64,000 bases of DNA from Neoceratodus forsteri (taxonomy: Eukaryota > Chordata > Ceratodontiformes > Ceratodontidae): NCBI GenBank assembly GCA_016271365.2, contig CM057450.1, positions 1,803,338,967 through 1,803,402,966 on the forward strand, given 5' to 3'. The translations under genes and the position numbers were made by a program. Under the pieces are notes generated by a model that was given only the letters and a program-made list of their open reading frames with translations, was not told the DNA's origin and did no database searches. Below, in pieces: positions 45,741 to 55,378 of the stretch. Each line of letters begins with the position of its first letter. Position 1 is the first letter of the stretch.

Positions 45741-46129
45741 GATGGGAACTCAGAGTTGGACTTATTCGCATCCCCATCCAGCACAAAACTGTCTAATTTT
45801 TGCTCGCTAGATCCAGGGCCTGGTGTTTTCTGGCGAGGCAGCGTTGTCCCTCTCCTGGGTGGACAGATTCCTCTACACTTTCCCTCCCTTCCCGTTGATC
45901 CAGGAGTTCTTCTCAAACTGCGAGGAGCATGCAACAATGATTCTGGTGGCCCCTTTCTGGCCCCAGACAGATCTGGTTCCCTTTGCTAATTCAGCTATCC
46001 GGGAACCTCCGCTCCCGTTGCCATTCAGGTCCCATCTCTTGTCTCAGGAGGAAGGTTCACTGGTCCACCCGGACTTACGCTCACTGAACCTGCATGCATG
46101 GCTCCTAGAGACATAGCCATCTTCGTCAC

Positions 46130-47095
46130 GGGGTCTCGCAGAGGTTGCAGAAGTTCTTTCTGCAGCCAGAAAGCCGACAACGCATGTGGCGTCGGCCATG
46201 AAATGGCGCCGTTTTTGTTTATGGTCATGAACGCGATTTTTCCCCTTTAGGTTGCCCAGTGGGAGTGGTGTTGGACTACCTGCTCTCCCTTTTCCATTCA
46301 GGCCTAGCCTACTCCTCTATCAAGGTGCACCTCTGTGCCATCTCTGCCTACCACCTTCCGTGGGACTGTCGCTGAGTGGCACAATTAGGCGCCTCTCGGG
46401 AATTTTTTGAGAGGGTGTTACAGCATAGCCACCCATTAAGGACCCAGTGCCTCCGTGGATTGCTCTTTGTCCTTGAACAGCTCACGCTCCCCCTTGAACC
46501 TGCAGCGGATTGCTAGCTGCGTTTTCTGTCGTGGAAAAGCTGTTTTTGTTGCTATTACTTCAGCGAGAAGAGTTTCTGAGCTTCACGCTCTCATGTGCAA
46601 AGAGCCTTATTTAGTTTTCCACGGGACAGAGTATCCCTGAGGACGAATCCAAAATTTTTGCCTAAGGTGGTCTCTACACTCCTCTCAATCAGGATATTGA
46701 CCTGCGGTCTACTTCCCAAGCTACTCTAATAGAGGAGAGGCACTGCTCCACACCCTGGATGTTCACCGCGGCTTGAGGTATTACCTCAACAGAATTAAAC
46801 TACTTAGTAGTTCAGAGCAACTTTCGTTTCCTTTTCTGAAAGGATGATGGGCCAACCAGTATCAAACAGTCCCTGTCTCGCTGGCTTGTCCAGTGTATTT
46901 CATACTGTTATGATATCAAACAAAAGCCCCTCCGGGTACAGTCCGGGGTCATTCTACTAGGGGTGTGGCCACCTCCTTTGCAGCACTCAACGTCTCCACC
47001 TCTGCCATATGTGCTGCAGCCACTTGGAGCTCTGTGCATACATTTAGCAGGCATTATAGCCTGGACATCGCCTCTCGGCGAAGAGCCGGCTTCAG
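46130..47095 (+). pseudogene. B2 tyrosine recombinase remnant
   Basis: Core-binding: AMKWRRFCLWS (46,197), VLDYLLSLFHSGLAYSSIKV (46,270) then HLCAISAY. Catalytic: FVAITSARRVSELHALMCKE (46,542) with the catalytic Arg, NRGEALLHTLDVH (about 46,730), VRGHSTRGV with HxxR at 46,950-46,961, FAALNVSTSAICAAATWSSV (46,977), then HTFSRHYSLDIASRRRAGF with the nucleophile Tyr at 47,055-47,057. Two or three indels and one stop separate the blocks. Confidence 0.9.
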
Positions 47096-47196
47096 CTTGG
47101 CCGGTGCTACAGGGCCTCCTGTCCTAGAGTCAGGACCTGGAATGTGTTTCCTAATTTCCTCCTCCCAGAATGTTGGCAGTGTTACTGCTTGGGAAT

Positions 47197-47301
47197 CAGT
47201 CCTAATGGTGTAACCTGCTGCAAGAGGTGTGTCTCAGTAAGATGGTACAGTTACGTAAGAACTTACGTAACAGTAGATCTTCGAGAACAGCTCTTGCAGC
47301 A
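47197..47301 (+). repeat. B2 internal complementary region
   Basis: 47,197-47,243 is the reverse complement of the left terminus (TGTGTCTCAGTAAGAT at its end). 47,244-47,301 is the reverse complement of the right terminus (ACAGTTACGTAAGAACTTAC). Same structure as in B1. Confidence 0.87.
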
Positions 47302-47389
47302 AGAATGCTCCGCCCACCTTCCCCCTTGGAGGAGGCTTGGCTTTCGCCTTTACTATCAGGGTTTTTCCCTTTGACTTCTGACTGTGGAT

Positions 47390-47648
47390 CCGCGGTCTCC
47401 CATTTCGATGTTAGCCTGCAACCGGAAGTCTCCGGTGGGAGAACTGAGGGAATCAGGCGGGACCGCCTCTTATGTACTACGTCTGACGTCGGAGGCGGGA
47501 CCGGCGTCGGCGGTCCCGCTGAAGATAGCTAGCTAGAATTTTTCCGTGGGGTCCTGGCGCCTGCAGGCTTCAGTCCTAATGGTGTAACCTGCTGCAAGAG
47601 CTGTTCTCGAAGATCTACTGTTACGGTAAGTTCTTACGTAACTGTACT
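47390..47648 (+). repeat. B2 right inverted terminal repeat
   Basis: Reverse complement of 41,999-42,200. It shares AGATAGCTAGCTAGAATTTT with the left arm (as its complement), a variant absent from B1. Confidence 0.87.
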
Positions 47649-48158
47649 TTATTCTGTGCCTTGAATTCTGGCAGAGAGCTTTGCTACTCTTGCAGTTCCT
47701 GTACAATCTGGTGATGGACAAGGGTCTCGGATACCTTGTTACCTCTCACTCTCTCCTAAATTTTTCTTCCCTCCCTTCCCTTCTTCGCTTCCAGAGATTG
47801 GGGCCCTACCCAATCCCCTTAGTCTCATCTCTTCTTTGCTGTCCTCTCAGTCGTTATTTCTCCTTTTAGTTCAGTTTTCCTTCCTTTTTCTGTCCCTTGG
47901 ACTCTCTTGTCCCACCCTCCATCCCTTCCTCTTACCTCTCTGGCGACTCAGAACTGGTAGGCAGGCGGAGTCGACACAGCAACGGCCAACCCTCGGCGCC
48001 ATGCAGTCGTCGGCCTCGGGGCGGCGCCGATGCTGTGTTCGGCCTCCACCCTTTAAAAAAAAAGTCTCAAGGGTCCTGATCTCCGGCCAGTACCCATATG
48101 TGATGAATGGTGAAGATACACAGAAAGATCAGAATTACGGTAGGTACGTAATTTTCAT
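47649..48158 (+). repeat. F2 tail and right inverted terminal repeat, right of B2
   Basis: 47,649-47,940 is the continuation of the pyrimidine-rich F tail (CCAGAGATTGGGGCC, also in F1 at 49,823). 47,940-48,158 is the reverse complement of the F2 left end. It ends in AATTACGGTAGGTACGTAATT. Confidence 0.87.
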
Positions 48159-49060
48159 TTTCCTCTTATGTTAGGGCAATGGACACACAGGTTTTTCAAA
48201 CTCCTTCTGAGCAGACAGCTTCTGAACCTTTGAGGTCCTCTGACTCTTCATCCCCTCTCCTGGGTGAGAGGAGCCATCTGTCCATATCTCTCCAGCTGCT
48301 GATCTCGCTGAGTATCAGTATTCCCTCATGAGGATGTTGGAGGACCTGCTTCACCCTCCCACTCTACACAATCCAGAGCACTCGGCGCATGCCTTTCTAG
48401 CGATTTCAGTGAGGACACGCTTGGGTGCCCCTGGCCTGCTCCCTTCGGGAGGCATCGTTGCGTTCCTGGCAGAGACCCTTTTCTGGAGTTCCTGCTCCTA
48501 GGGATCTCTGCTAGCGGTATTATGCCCCCACCCCAGGTCTCCAGGTTTCATGCCTCATCCTCAGTCAGGATTGGCATACTGGACACTCCTGATGGACTTT
48601 GTCCTGCACGTGACTGGTCCCCAGATTAAGATTCTTGGATTTTGACTTCTTGGGGAGGAGGACCTTGTACTTGGCACAGTTGCTGCTCTCTGTTGCAGCA
48701 CATCAGGCCTACTATGCATCCTATGACATGTTCTTGTGGTCCAGGCTGGGTCAGCTCCTAGCCTCCAAACCTGACACGGAGCAAACCAGACAAGTCATTG
48801 CATTCTCTGCACATGGCCTGGCTAGCGAGGCATCAAGCAAGGGCACCGTGTGATGCCAGTGAGGTAGCTGCCAGGGTCGAGGGACAGCGATCTGCACTAG
48901 GCGGACGGCATGGCTGCGTCTTTCCTGTTGTCACCCTTGGCCCGGCGAGGGTGATTAACTCCGCCCACCAGAGAACCTGTCTCTTCTCCCGGTAGGGTGG
49001 AGGCTCTGTCTGGGCATCTTCCTACTCCCTCCGGGGTTCCCGTTTCATTCTTCCACACTG
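48159..49060 (+). pseudogene. F1 gag, 3' part
   Basis: Resumes F1 gag after F2 and aligns with F2 gag at 40,590-41,470. Landmarks: SSPLLGERSHLSISPAADLA (48,255 region), YSLMRMLEDLLHPPTL-like text (48,325), AHQAYYASYDMFLWSRLGQL (48,695) and PDTEQTRQVIAFSAHGLA (48,770). Frameshifted in places. The matching sequence and break point prove that F1 and F2 are two copies of the same gag-only design. Confidence 0.75.
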
Positions 49061-49170
49061 GGGCCTGTTCAGGCCCTGAAGGTTCTCCTTCTTAGTGTGT
49101 CACCACACTGAGGCTAAGGAATCATTACCTTAAGGTTAAAAACCCTTCAGGGGCTCGGCACTCACCCAAG

Positions 49171-49258
49171 GTGATGAATGGTGAAGATTGACACAGATAA
49201 GATATGGAAATTACATACCTACTGTAATTCTGATCTTTCTGTGTATCTTCACCATTCA
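49171..49258 (+). repeat. F1 internal complementary region
   Basis: GTGATGAATGGTGAAGATTG to GATAAGAT (reverse complement of the left end) joined at 49,203/49,204 to ATGGAAATTACATACC onward (reverse complement of the right end). Confidence 0.87.
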
Positions 49259-49955
49259 GCCTAATCCCACCCTTCATCCCCTGGGGCCTCAGTCTCTGGG
49301 TCCCCTCCCTCTCTGTGCCCTCTCTTACCCCTTCTTTCTGTGGGTCAGGAGTGGGGTAAACTGGGGCACATAGGGGCTAATTTTCCTTAAGGGTGGAGTG
49401 GTCAGGGTGGGGCACTCCTTCATCAGTGCTTGGCTCCACCCCTGTGGGGTGGAGGTTGGCAGCTGCCCCTTTCTTTTGTTCTCCCGTCAATGCTTGATTT
49501 CCTTTGGTTTTCTTGTCCTGTGGACATAGCCTCAATTAATTTAAGAAACTAGGTTTCTTCCACCAAAATCTCCTTTGGGGAAATTCCCTGTTTTTCCGTC
49601 TTTCTTCCAGAATAGCAGCTTCAGCTTATAGTAGTTAGCCAGTAATTCTGTGCCTGCAATTCTGGCAGTTAGCCTCTTAGCTACTCCTTCTCAGTTCCTA
49701 TATAAACTGGAGACTAGTCAAGGGTACAGGGTATGTTTTTCCTGTGGTCGTCCCCCAACACACTTAAAATTTTCCTTACCTCTAAAACCTTTCCCTCTCT
49801 CCTCCCTCCTCCTTTCTACTTCCAGAGATTGGGGCCCCTACCCAATCCCCTTAATCTTTGAACTTCTTCTGTCCTCTCAGTCGTTTATTTCTCCTTTTAG
49901 TTTTACATTTTTTCCTTTGTCTATCCTTTGGACTTCCTGTCCCACCCTCCCAACC
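49259..49955 (+). other. F1 non-coding tail
   Basis: About 700 bp, pyrimidine-rich and without coding potential. Collinear with the split F2 tail (41,669-41,998 plus 47,649-47,940), so it is a genuine part of family F and not host DNA. Function unknown. Confidence 0.7.
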
Positions 49956-50192
49956 CTCTTTCTAACCTCTCCGGTGACTCAGAACTGGTGGGAGGGCAGA
50001 ATCGACAACACATAGCGGCCAACCCTCGAGCACCACGCGGTGCTGGAACCGGGGTGGCGTGAAATGATAGCGTCGACTCTGCGCATCAAAAAAAGCTTCT
50101 GCAGTATCATGACCTCCGGCCAGTAACTCAAAGGTGATGAATGGTGAAGATGCACAGAAAGATCAGAATTATGGTAGATACGTAATTTCCAT
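49956..50192 (+). repeat. F1 right inverted terminal repeat
   Basis: Reverse complement of 36,173 to about 36,330, with the F1-specific CATGACCTCCGGCCAGTAAC. Ends AATTATGGTAGATACGTAATT. Confidence 0.87.
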
Positions 50193-50640
50193 TTTAAATC
50201 TCAGTCCTACCAGCTTTCCTGGGGCCTAGAACATGTCCTTAAATGAGTCGTCACAATCATATTTCTGAATGTGCCTGGTTGCAAGGATATAATCTACCAA
50301 TATTATGGGAGCTACAAATTTTTTATTTTTATTAGTAGTATTTTATATATAGAATAACTACATACTTCAGGATGTTCCGTTGTGCTAGTATGTACAGAGA
50401 TGCATACAATTGTTGAAAGCATTTGGTGTCTCCTTGGGCTTCACAACATACTTGATGTCTCGGTATGTCTCATTATATATCGAGGGAGCTCTCCTGACCA
50501 ATTGAGGCACTCCTTTCCTCTGTGCGTGAGGCACTCTTATTCCGTGAAGAGCATCTCACACGCAGATGCCTTGGAAATGGGCATGCTCTGAGTTTATTTT
50601 TTTAAATATATTATTGATGGCTCTCGATCAATACTATAAT
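50193..50640. other. Unassigned AT-rich interval with a small stem-loop
   Basis: No coding motif. 50,520-50,564 can form a stem of about 19 bp (TGTGCGTGAG...CTCACACGCA) with an 8-nt loop. A weaker outer pairing joins about 50,472-50,495 (ATTATATATCGAGGG) with about 50,618-50,640 (CTCGATCAATACTATAAT). It could be a decayed hairpin element. Confidence 0.4.
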
Positions 50641-50785
50641 ATCGTCCCCAGACCGATCGTTGCTAAGAACAAGTGGTACGCTTGCCTTCAGCTTGAGCAG
50701 AACAGCTCTCTGCCGCGCTGTTCTCACTCCAACTGAAGGCGATGAAACCACTTGTTTCAGCAACTAGTGACTCCCGAGGGACGAT
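50641..50785. repeat. Imperfect palindrome (fold-back element), 145 bp
   Basis: The outer arms begin ATCGTCCC and end GGGACGAT. Inside, AACAAGTGG...CCTTCAG pairs with CTGAAGGCG...CCACTTGTT and AGAACAGC pairs with GCTGTTCT around a loop of about 10 nt near 50,705-50,725. Arms are about 65 bp with some mismatches. No coding capacity. Typical of a small hairpin MITE, though no target duplication was established. Confidence 0.75.
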
Positions 50786-50877
50786 AAACACATAGCACAG
50801 CTGAGCACCCTGACCCATGTTAATTTTATTTATACACTCGACAAGTGGGTTGGCCAAAATTAAAGATGTGATGTTGT

Positions 50878-51112
50878 CCATAGGACTTCAAAGCCCACTA
50901 ACCTGGGGTGGCAGTAGTCCCTTTGTGTGAAAATTTTAATCCACCGGTGCGGAAGAGATCGTAAGAGAGGCCAAACCGCCAGCCAGGAGATCCTTTTCAC
51001 TTCCCAGTCCACCTGCTCTTCCCCTGTGCTCCCACGTTTTGTGACGCATGCCCAGGCAGAGTGCAGGGACGTGCCCTCATACAAGTCAATGGGGATAATT
51101 TTCACACCATTT
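50878..51112 (+). repeat. Fold-back repeat, left arm
   Basis: About 235 bp whose reverse complement is 53,646-53,892, roughly 80 percent identical by eye. Conserved blocks: CTGGGGTGGC, GTGAAAATTTTAATCCAC, CCAGCCAGGAGATCC and ATACAAGTCAATGGGG. It ends GGATAATTTTCACACC at the LINE border. Confidence 0.82.
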
Positions 51113-53645
51113 TTCAAGTTCAAGTTTATTGCAGAAAAAACTCCATTGAGCAAGCTCATTCACAAGGAGGTACTGGGTCATTTACATAGACATGTGGACG
51201 TAACATACAAGTAACATTGTCATCGAGCAAACGGCACATACAAAGTTCATAAATGACAATTCATGACGTGATACAGCCAGGTAAGGCAGGGTTCTGGCAG
51301 TAAAGTCTGATTCTGTATCAGCAGATGTTTGGGTAGGTTGTATACATGAAAAGATAAGTGCATTATAGGAGAAAGTTAATGTGCAGACACAGCAGGAGAG
51401 TTTAAGAAGGAAGGTAGGGAGAAATGGTGAAGGTAAAAGATGAGGCTAGGGACTAGCAGAGTAAGTGGAGAAAGGTGTGATAAGTAGATCTAGAGGTGAA
51501 GAGGCGGTAAAAGCAGGTCATGGGGATCAAATCTATAGCTGTTAAACTTAGTCTTCTACTTCCAGTGCGGTTGCCGACCTGTTTTAGACAGAGCAGGGGC
51601 AGTCTGTGTGTGAGTAGCTAATGTAAGGGTGATGTGGGGGTTTAGTGGCAGTTACAGATATCTTTTATTTTAGCTAAGGATAAGGCTTTGTAGAGATTAA
51701 TTGGGACAATGCTGGTTAGTTTTAGTATGGATTGGAGTTGGTTCCAGAATGTAGGAAGTCTTGAATGAAATGTACGTTGTCCAAAGGCAATACGAGTTCT
51801 TGGGACATCGAGCAGGATGTAGTTTGATTTCCTGAGTGAGTAAGCACTGCAGGAGATACAGATGAGGGCGTTATGTAGCTTGGTAGTGTGTGAAGGAGTA
51901 TCCTAAGGGTCCAGATCCCAGCATGGAACAGGCGTCTGGTGGCAAGTGAGGTCCAGCCAAGAGCTGTGTACAGGTCGCAGTGATGGGTTCTGTGGGGGGC
52001 ACTGGTAATTAACCGTATGCACGGTGGTAGAGAGCATCCAGTTTACTTAGGCCTGAGATTGCAGAGGTGGCATAGATGAAATCTCCTAGTCAAGTAGGGG
52101 AAGAAATGTGGCCAGTACAAGCTTGGTTCTGGTTGCAAAGGGAAGAGACCTGTTTTGAAAGAAGAAGCCTAGTCGTGCTTTGAGCTTCTTGGATAGGTCC
52201 TCAATGTGGTCCTAGAAGGTGAGCTTGTTGTCTATCCAGAATCCAAGGTATTTAAATTTAGGAGCGACTTCCAGGGTTTCACCCACTGAAGTGGCGATTA
52301 GGTTCGTTGGCGGCAAGGGGGATACAGAGGCGGGATTACGCAGAATGAACATTGCCTTAGTTTTCTTCACGCTCAGAAGGAGCTTTGCTTTAATAAGGTT
52401 ACTGAGGCTGAGCAAAGTCAGCTTGCAAGGCGTCACTAACTTCCATTAGAGTTGTGTTAGAGGTATATAATACAGTGTCGTCTGCATAGAAGTGAATACT
52501 GGAGTTTGTTATGTAGGAATCAAGATCATTGATGTATAGAGAATAGGATTGGGCCTAATATGGAGCGGGGACTCCTGGCAATCAGAAGGGGCTGAGAAAC
52601 AACCATCTGCTTTGACTTTCTGCATCCTACCAGAGATAACTGGTGAACCACTGTATGGTAGAAGAGTGGCACCTAGGTTAGAAAGGCAGTTGATTAGGAG
52701 GGTGGTCGACAGTATCAAAGGCTTTACTAAGGTCCAGGAAGACTGCTCGGTGACCTTCTTGGAGTCCACGGTGGAAATCCAGTCATTAGTGACCTTAGCC
52801 AAAGCAGTGACTATGCTGTGTTTGGACTGGAAACCTGATTGTGCAGGGTTTAGGAGAGAGTAGGATTCAGTATGTTGTTTCAGTTGATTATAGATCAGTT
52901 TTCGAGAACTTTAGAGAAAGGCAAAATGGAGATGAGCCTGTAATTGTTTAAATATGAGGGGTCTCCTGATTTGAAAGAGGAAGGATGTGGGCAGACTTCC
53001 AGCTAGATGAAACTGTTGCAGAGGTAATGGATAGGTTGAAGATTTGTAGGATAGGTGCAGCGAGATAGGCATAGCCTATTCTCAGGAAAAATGGTTCAAG
53101 CCATCATTCCCGGCACTCTTGCGAGATCTAGATTAAGGAGAGAATCTTCAACTTCTTTATAAGTAATAGTGCGAATCTGGAGGGGTGGGATGGCCTGCAG
53201 GTAGTGGAGGTGGAGCTTTCACTAGTATTCACATGGTTAGTGTAGGGTGAGAGTTGAAAGCAAGTCCAGCAGTAACAAAATGTAAATTGAGTTCTTCAGG
53301 ATTTGGGTGCTGTTTTCCACTAACCTGCCAATGTTAAATATCTTAGTTGGGATAGATGGAGCTGAAGGACGACCTTCAATAGATTTAAGTGTTCTCCAGA
53401 TTGTTTTGGGGTTCCTTTGGCTTGTTCAGGGTGGAGATATAGAAGTCAGCTTTTGTAGCATGAATGCTTTGACACAAGCATTCCTAGCAGTTCTGAAGGC
53501 CTGCCAGTCTGCAGGGCTCTTAGTGTACCTAGTCTTAGCCCAGAGTTTGTCTCTGTTGGTAAGCGCAGCCTTTAGGTCTGGGGTAAACCAGGGGTGGGAA
53601 ACTATTAGTTGAGTGATGGCTTTCATGTATATTGAAAGGCAGCTT
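51113..53645 (-). mobile_element. Jockey/I-like LINE, 5'-truncated, between fold-back arms
   Basis: The minus-strand 3' end lies at the left and reads GCAATAAACTTGAACTTGAA (51,113-51,135), with the AATAAA signal. Going right on the minus strand: KFKYLGFWIDNKLTF (about 52,220-52,260), NLIKAKLLLSVKKTKAMFIL, VKADGCFSAPSDCQ (RT, about 52,590), then a linker/endonuclease-end segment HPWFTPDLKAALTNRDKLWA (about 53,590). About 2.5 kb, broken by frameshifts. The break at 53,645 within the region before RT indicates 5' truncation. Confidence 0.8.
52200..53610 (-). pseudogene. LINE reverse transcriptase remnant
   Basis: Pieces on the minus strand in order: the segment after the endonuclease (DWQAFRTARNACVKAFM, about 53,490), a middle part decayed around 52,900-53,400, KVTNDWISTVDSKKVTEQ (about 52,790), TLLINCLSNLGATLLPYSGS, then VKADGCFSAPSDCQ (family: ...GVPQGS follows), then the thumb LLSVKKTKAMFIL and FKYLGFWIDNKLTF. 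The YADD box lies in a shifted frame near 52,490 (ILYTSMI-like remnants). Target-primed reverse transcription is the family role. Confidence 0.72.
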
Positions 53646-53892
53646 AAAGTGTTGTAAAAAAAGGTCTGAAAATTAGCCCCATTGACTTGTATGGGGTGTG
53701 TTCCACTCTCCCTGGGCAGCGTCCACGAAACATGGGAGCGGGTGGTGGAGCAAGCGGACTGGAAAGTGGAAAGGGATCTCCTGGCTGGTGGTTCAGCCTC
53801 TGTTACGATCACACACCAGTGGATTAAAATTTTCACACACAGAGGCTTATCGCCACCCCAGGCTAGTGGGCTATGCAGCCAAAAACCTGTTA
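53646..53892 (+). repeat. Fold-back repeat, right arm
   Basis: Inverted copy of 50,878-51,112. The two arms would touch almost directly (TTTTCACACC / GGTCTGAAAA) if the LINE were removed, so the LINE sits at the palindrome centre. Confidence 0.82.
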
Positions 53893-54560
53893 GTAAATAC
53901 CTCACACGTTTACTTTAATTGCAGACCCTAGGAAAACAGTGTCAGGCTGCTGCATATAGGTTGGTCTGCTATAAATGTGGGAAGAATTCCTTCCTAATTT
54001 TATCCCTGAATTTACCACCTCTGAACTTCAGTATGTGTCCTACTGGTAGATATGCAATCTACCCCTTGTCTGTTAAATGTGTCATACCATTGAGTATGTG
54101 AAAAACTGAGATCATACTCTGTGCTTTTGTTCTAGAAAATGCAGTAGTTAACAATAGCGGTAACATTGTTTTAATTCATCTGAGGAGCGTGTTATGCAGA
54201 TGTCTAAAGCCAGGAAACTAAGGTAAGACTGCCTTACACTTAATATCTATATTTGTGTCTGTTTGTAAGGTGTCAACATTTTTTCTTCTTTTATTGCCCT
54301 GGAATGAGGCATGCTTGGCTTCCTTCTGCCCTGTTCTTGAGGCCCCCACTGTCAACCACCTCCCTAGAAATTACCTATTTAGACCTTTGTTCTCCCAGTT
54401 CCCCTGTGGTGGGACCAGGAGGAGGCCCCAAGTCTGTCCTCTAAATCCAGATCTGGGTTGGCAGGGTCCTGGTGATGGTGCAGGTAAGGTTCAGTGTAAG
54501 GCAATATCGCCTACCTTACCTTCCTTTTACCTCCTGTTTTCTCCCTGAACCTAGCTGAGC
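53893..54560. other. Unassigned interval
   Basis: No family recognised. Short open stretches (54,253-54,548) show no conserved motif. Confidence 0.4.
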
Positions 54561-54564
54561 GTCC

Positions 54565-54835
54565 ATATAAAACACGTCGTGTGTGGGAAGCTTCAGGCGG
54601 CACCTACAGAATCCTGAAGCCCTCTCCTTCAAGTCACTCCCATGCTGCATTGCCACCAGGCCTCTCCCTTGTGGCAGTAATTTGGCAGAGCCTACATGCC
54701 CGTCCTCCCTCAGGAGGACAGCAGTTCATCAGATGCTCAAACCGAGACCGCTCCTGATCTTGGGTCGCAGGCATTGCGAGCTGTAGCACTACTGCCTTGC
54801 CACTGGGCCATCCCAGCAGCATTACTTTTACATTG
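54565..54835 (-). repeat. tRNA-derived SINE, copy 2
   Basis: On the minus strand the head reads GATGGCCCAGTGGCAAGGCA (A-box region), and about 60 bases later CGGTTTGAGCATC (B-box-like). The body then runs GGAGGACGGGCATGTAGG to a GGTGGCAATGC...GGGCTTCAGG 3' part shared with copy 1 (230-523). Non-coding, Pol III type. Confidence 0.6.
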
Positions 54836-55378
54836 GCTGCATTTGCACTAAACATTTTGTTACAAAGAATGACATTTTCAGAGGTGTGTGTCACTGCCCA
54901 CTGCCATGTCAATTGCAACTGAAACTCCAAGGGGGCTCAGCAGTGCAAACCAATGACCAGACACTCCAGTAGTGACACTGCTCACTGCTTGCTGAGTACA
55001 AACTTTGCGTACTTGAAAGGAGTTAACCAGTCCTGTCAGACAATGGCTGGCTCATTTCATTTACATGACTCTGTCCAGCAACCACCTTGTGGTATTCTGC
55101 TCCATTAGCAGTCATTGTATACGTGTTGTGTCTGGTGGTATGGCATATCGCTGCTTTGTGTTGTAGGATTGTGTGAGGACTCTGCCTTTAGTCGTCCGTC
55201 TTATGCTTAGTTTTCTGTAGTCACTCCTGTAAATAACAGGGGACCCAACTGGCAGCCAGCATCATTATGATACTGCTGTGTTGGGGGTGGGGACAGTTGA
55301 AAGCGTGCAGGATTTATATGTCAGTGCCCCTGCAGCTGGGACGAAAGACCAGGAGCATCGTGTGTGTTGTGACTTGTA
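54836..55378. other. Unassigned interval
   Basis: About 540 bp without coding motif or recognised repeat. Confidence 0.4.

Larger units (their letters stand above)
41999..47648 (+). mobile_element. DIRS retrotransposon B2, nested in F2
   Basis: Left end ATCTTACTTGAGACACAGC; right end GTTACGGTAAGTTCTTACG then TAACTGTACT. The left arm (41,999-42,200) pairs with 47,390-47,648. At 5,650 bp it is uninterrupted. Order: ITR, gag, RT, RNase H, YR, ICR, ITR. It is the innermost and therefore youngest of the three-layer F1-F2-B2 stack. Catalytic boxes are intact (YLDD, HSTR, HTF..HY), but frames are broken by indels. Confidence 0.92.
38419..48158 (+). mobile_element. Gag-only DIRS-like element F2, nested in F1, split by B2
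   Basis: Left end ATCTTATCTGTGTCAATC; right end AATTACGGTAGGTACGTAATT then TTCAT. The left variants CACATATGGGTACTGG and the T-run before AAGGGTGGGCGG are matched in reverse complement at 48,040-48,110 and differ from F1. Own length without B2 is about 4.09 kb: leader, gag, ICR, non-coding tail, ITR. B2 sits in the tail between ICR and right ITR. As in F1, no pol or YR genes are present. Confidence 0.9.
36173..50192 (+). mobile_element. Gag-only DIRS-like element F1, split by F2
   Basis: Left end ATCTTATCTGTGTC then TTCACCATTCATCACC; right end ...TATGGTAGATACGTAATTTCCAT. F1-specific text (ATCACCTTTGGGTTACT, GGAGGTCATGA) at 36,205-36,240 recurs in reverse complement at 50,100-50,135. Without F2 the element is about 4.28 kb and contains leader, gag, ICR and right ITR. 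No RT, RNase H or YR is recognisable. Gag breaks at 38,418 and resumes at 48,159 in register with uninterrupted F2 gag (40,545 / 40,590). Confidence 0.88.
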
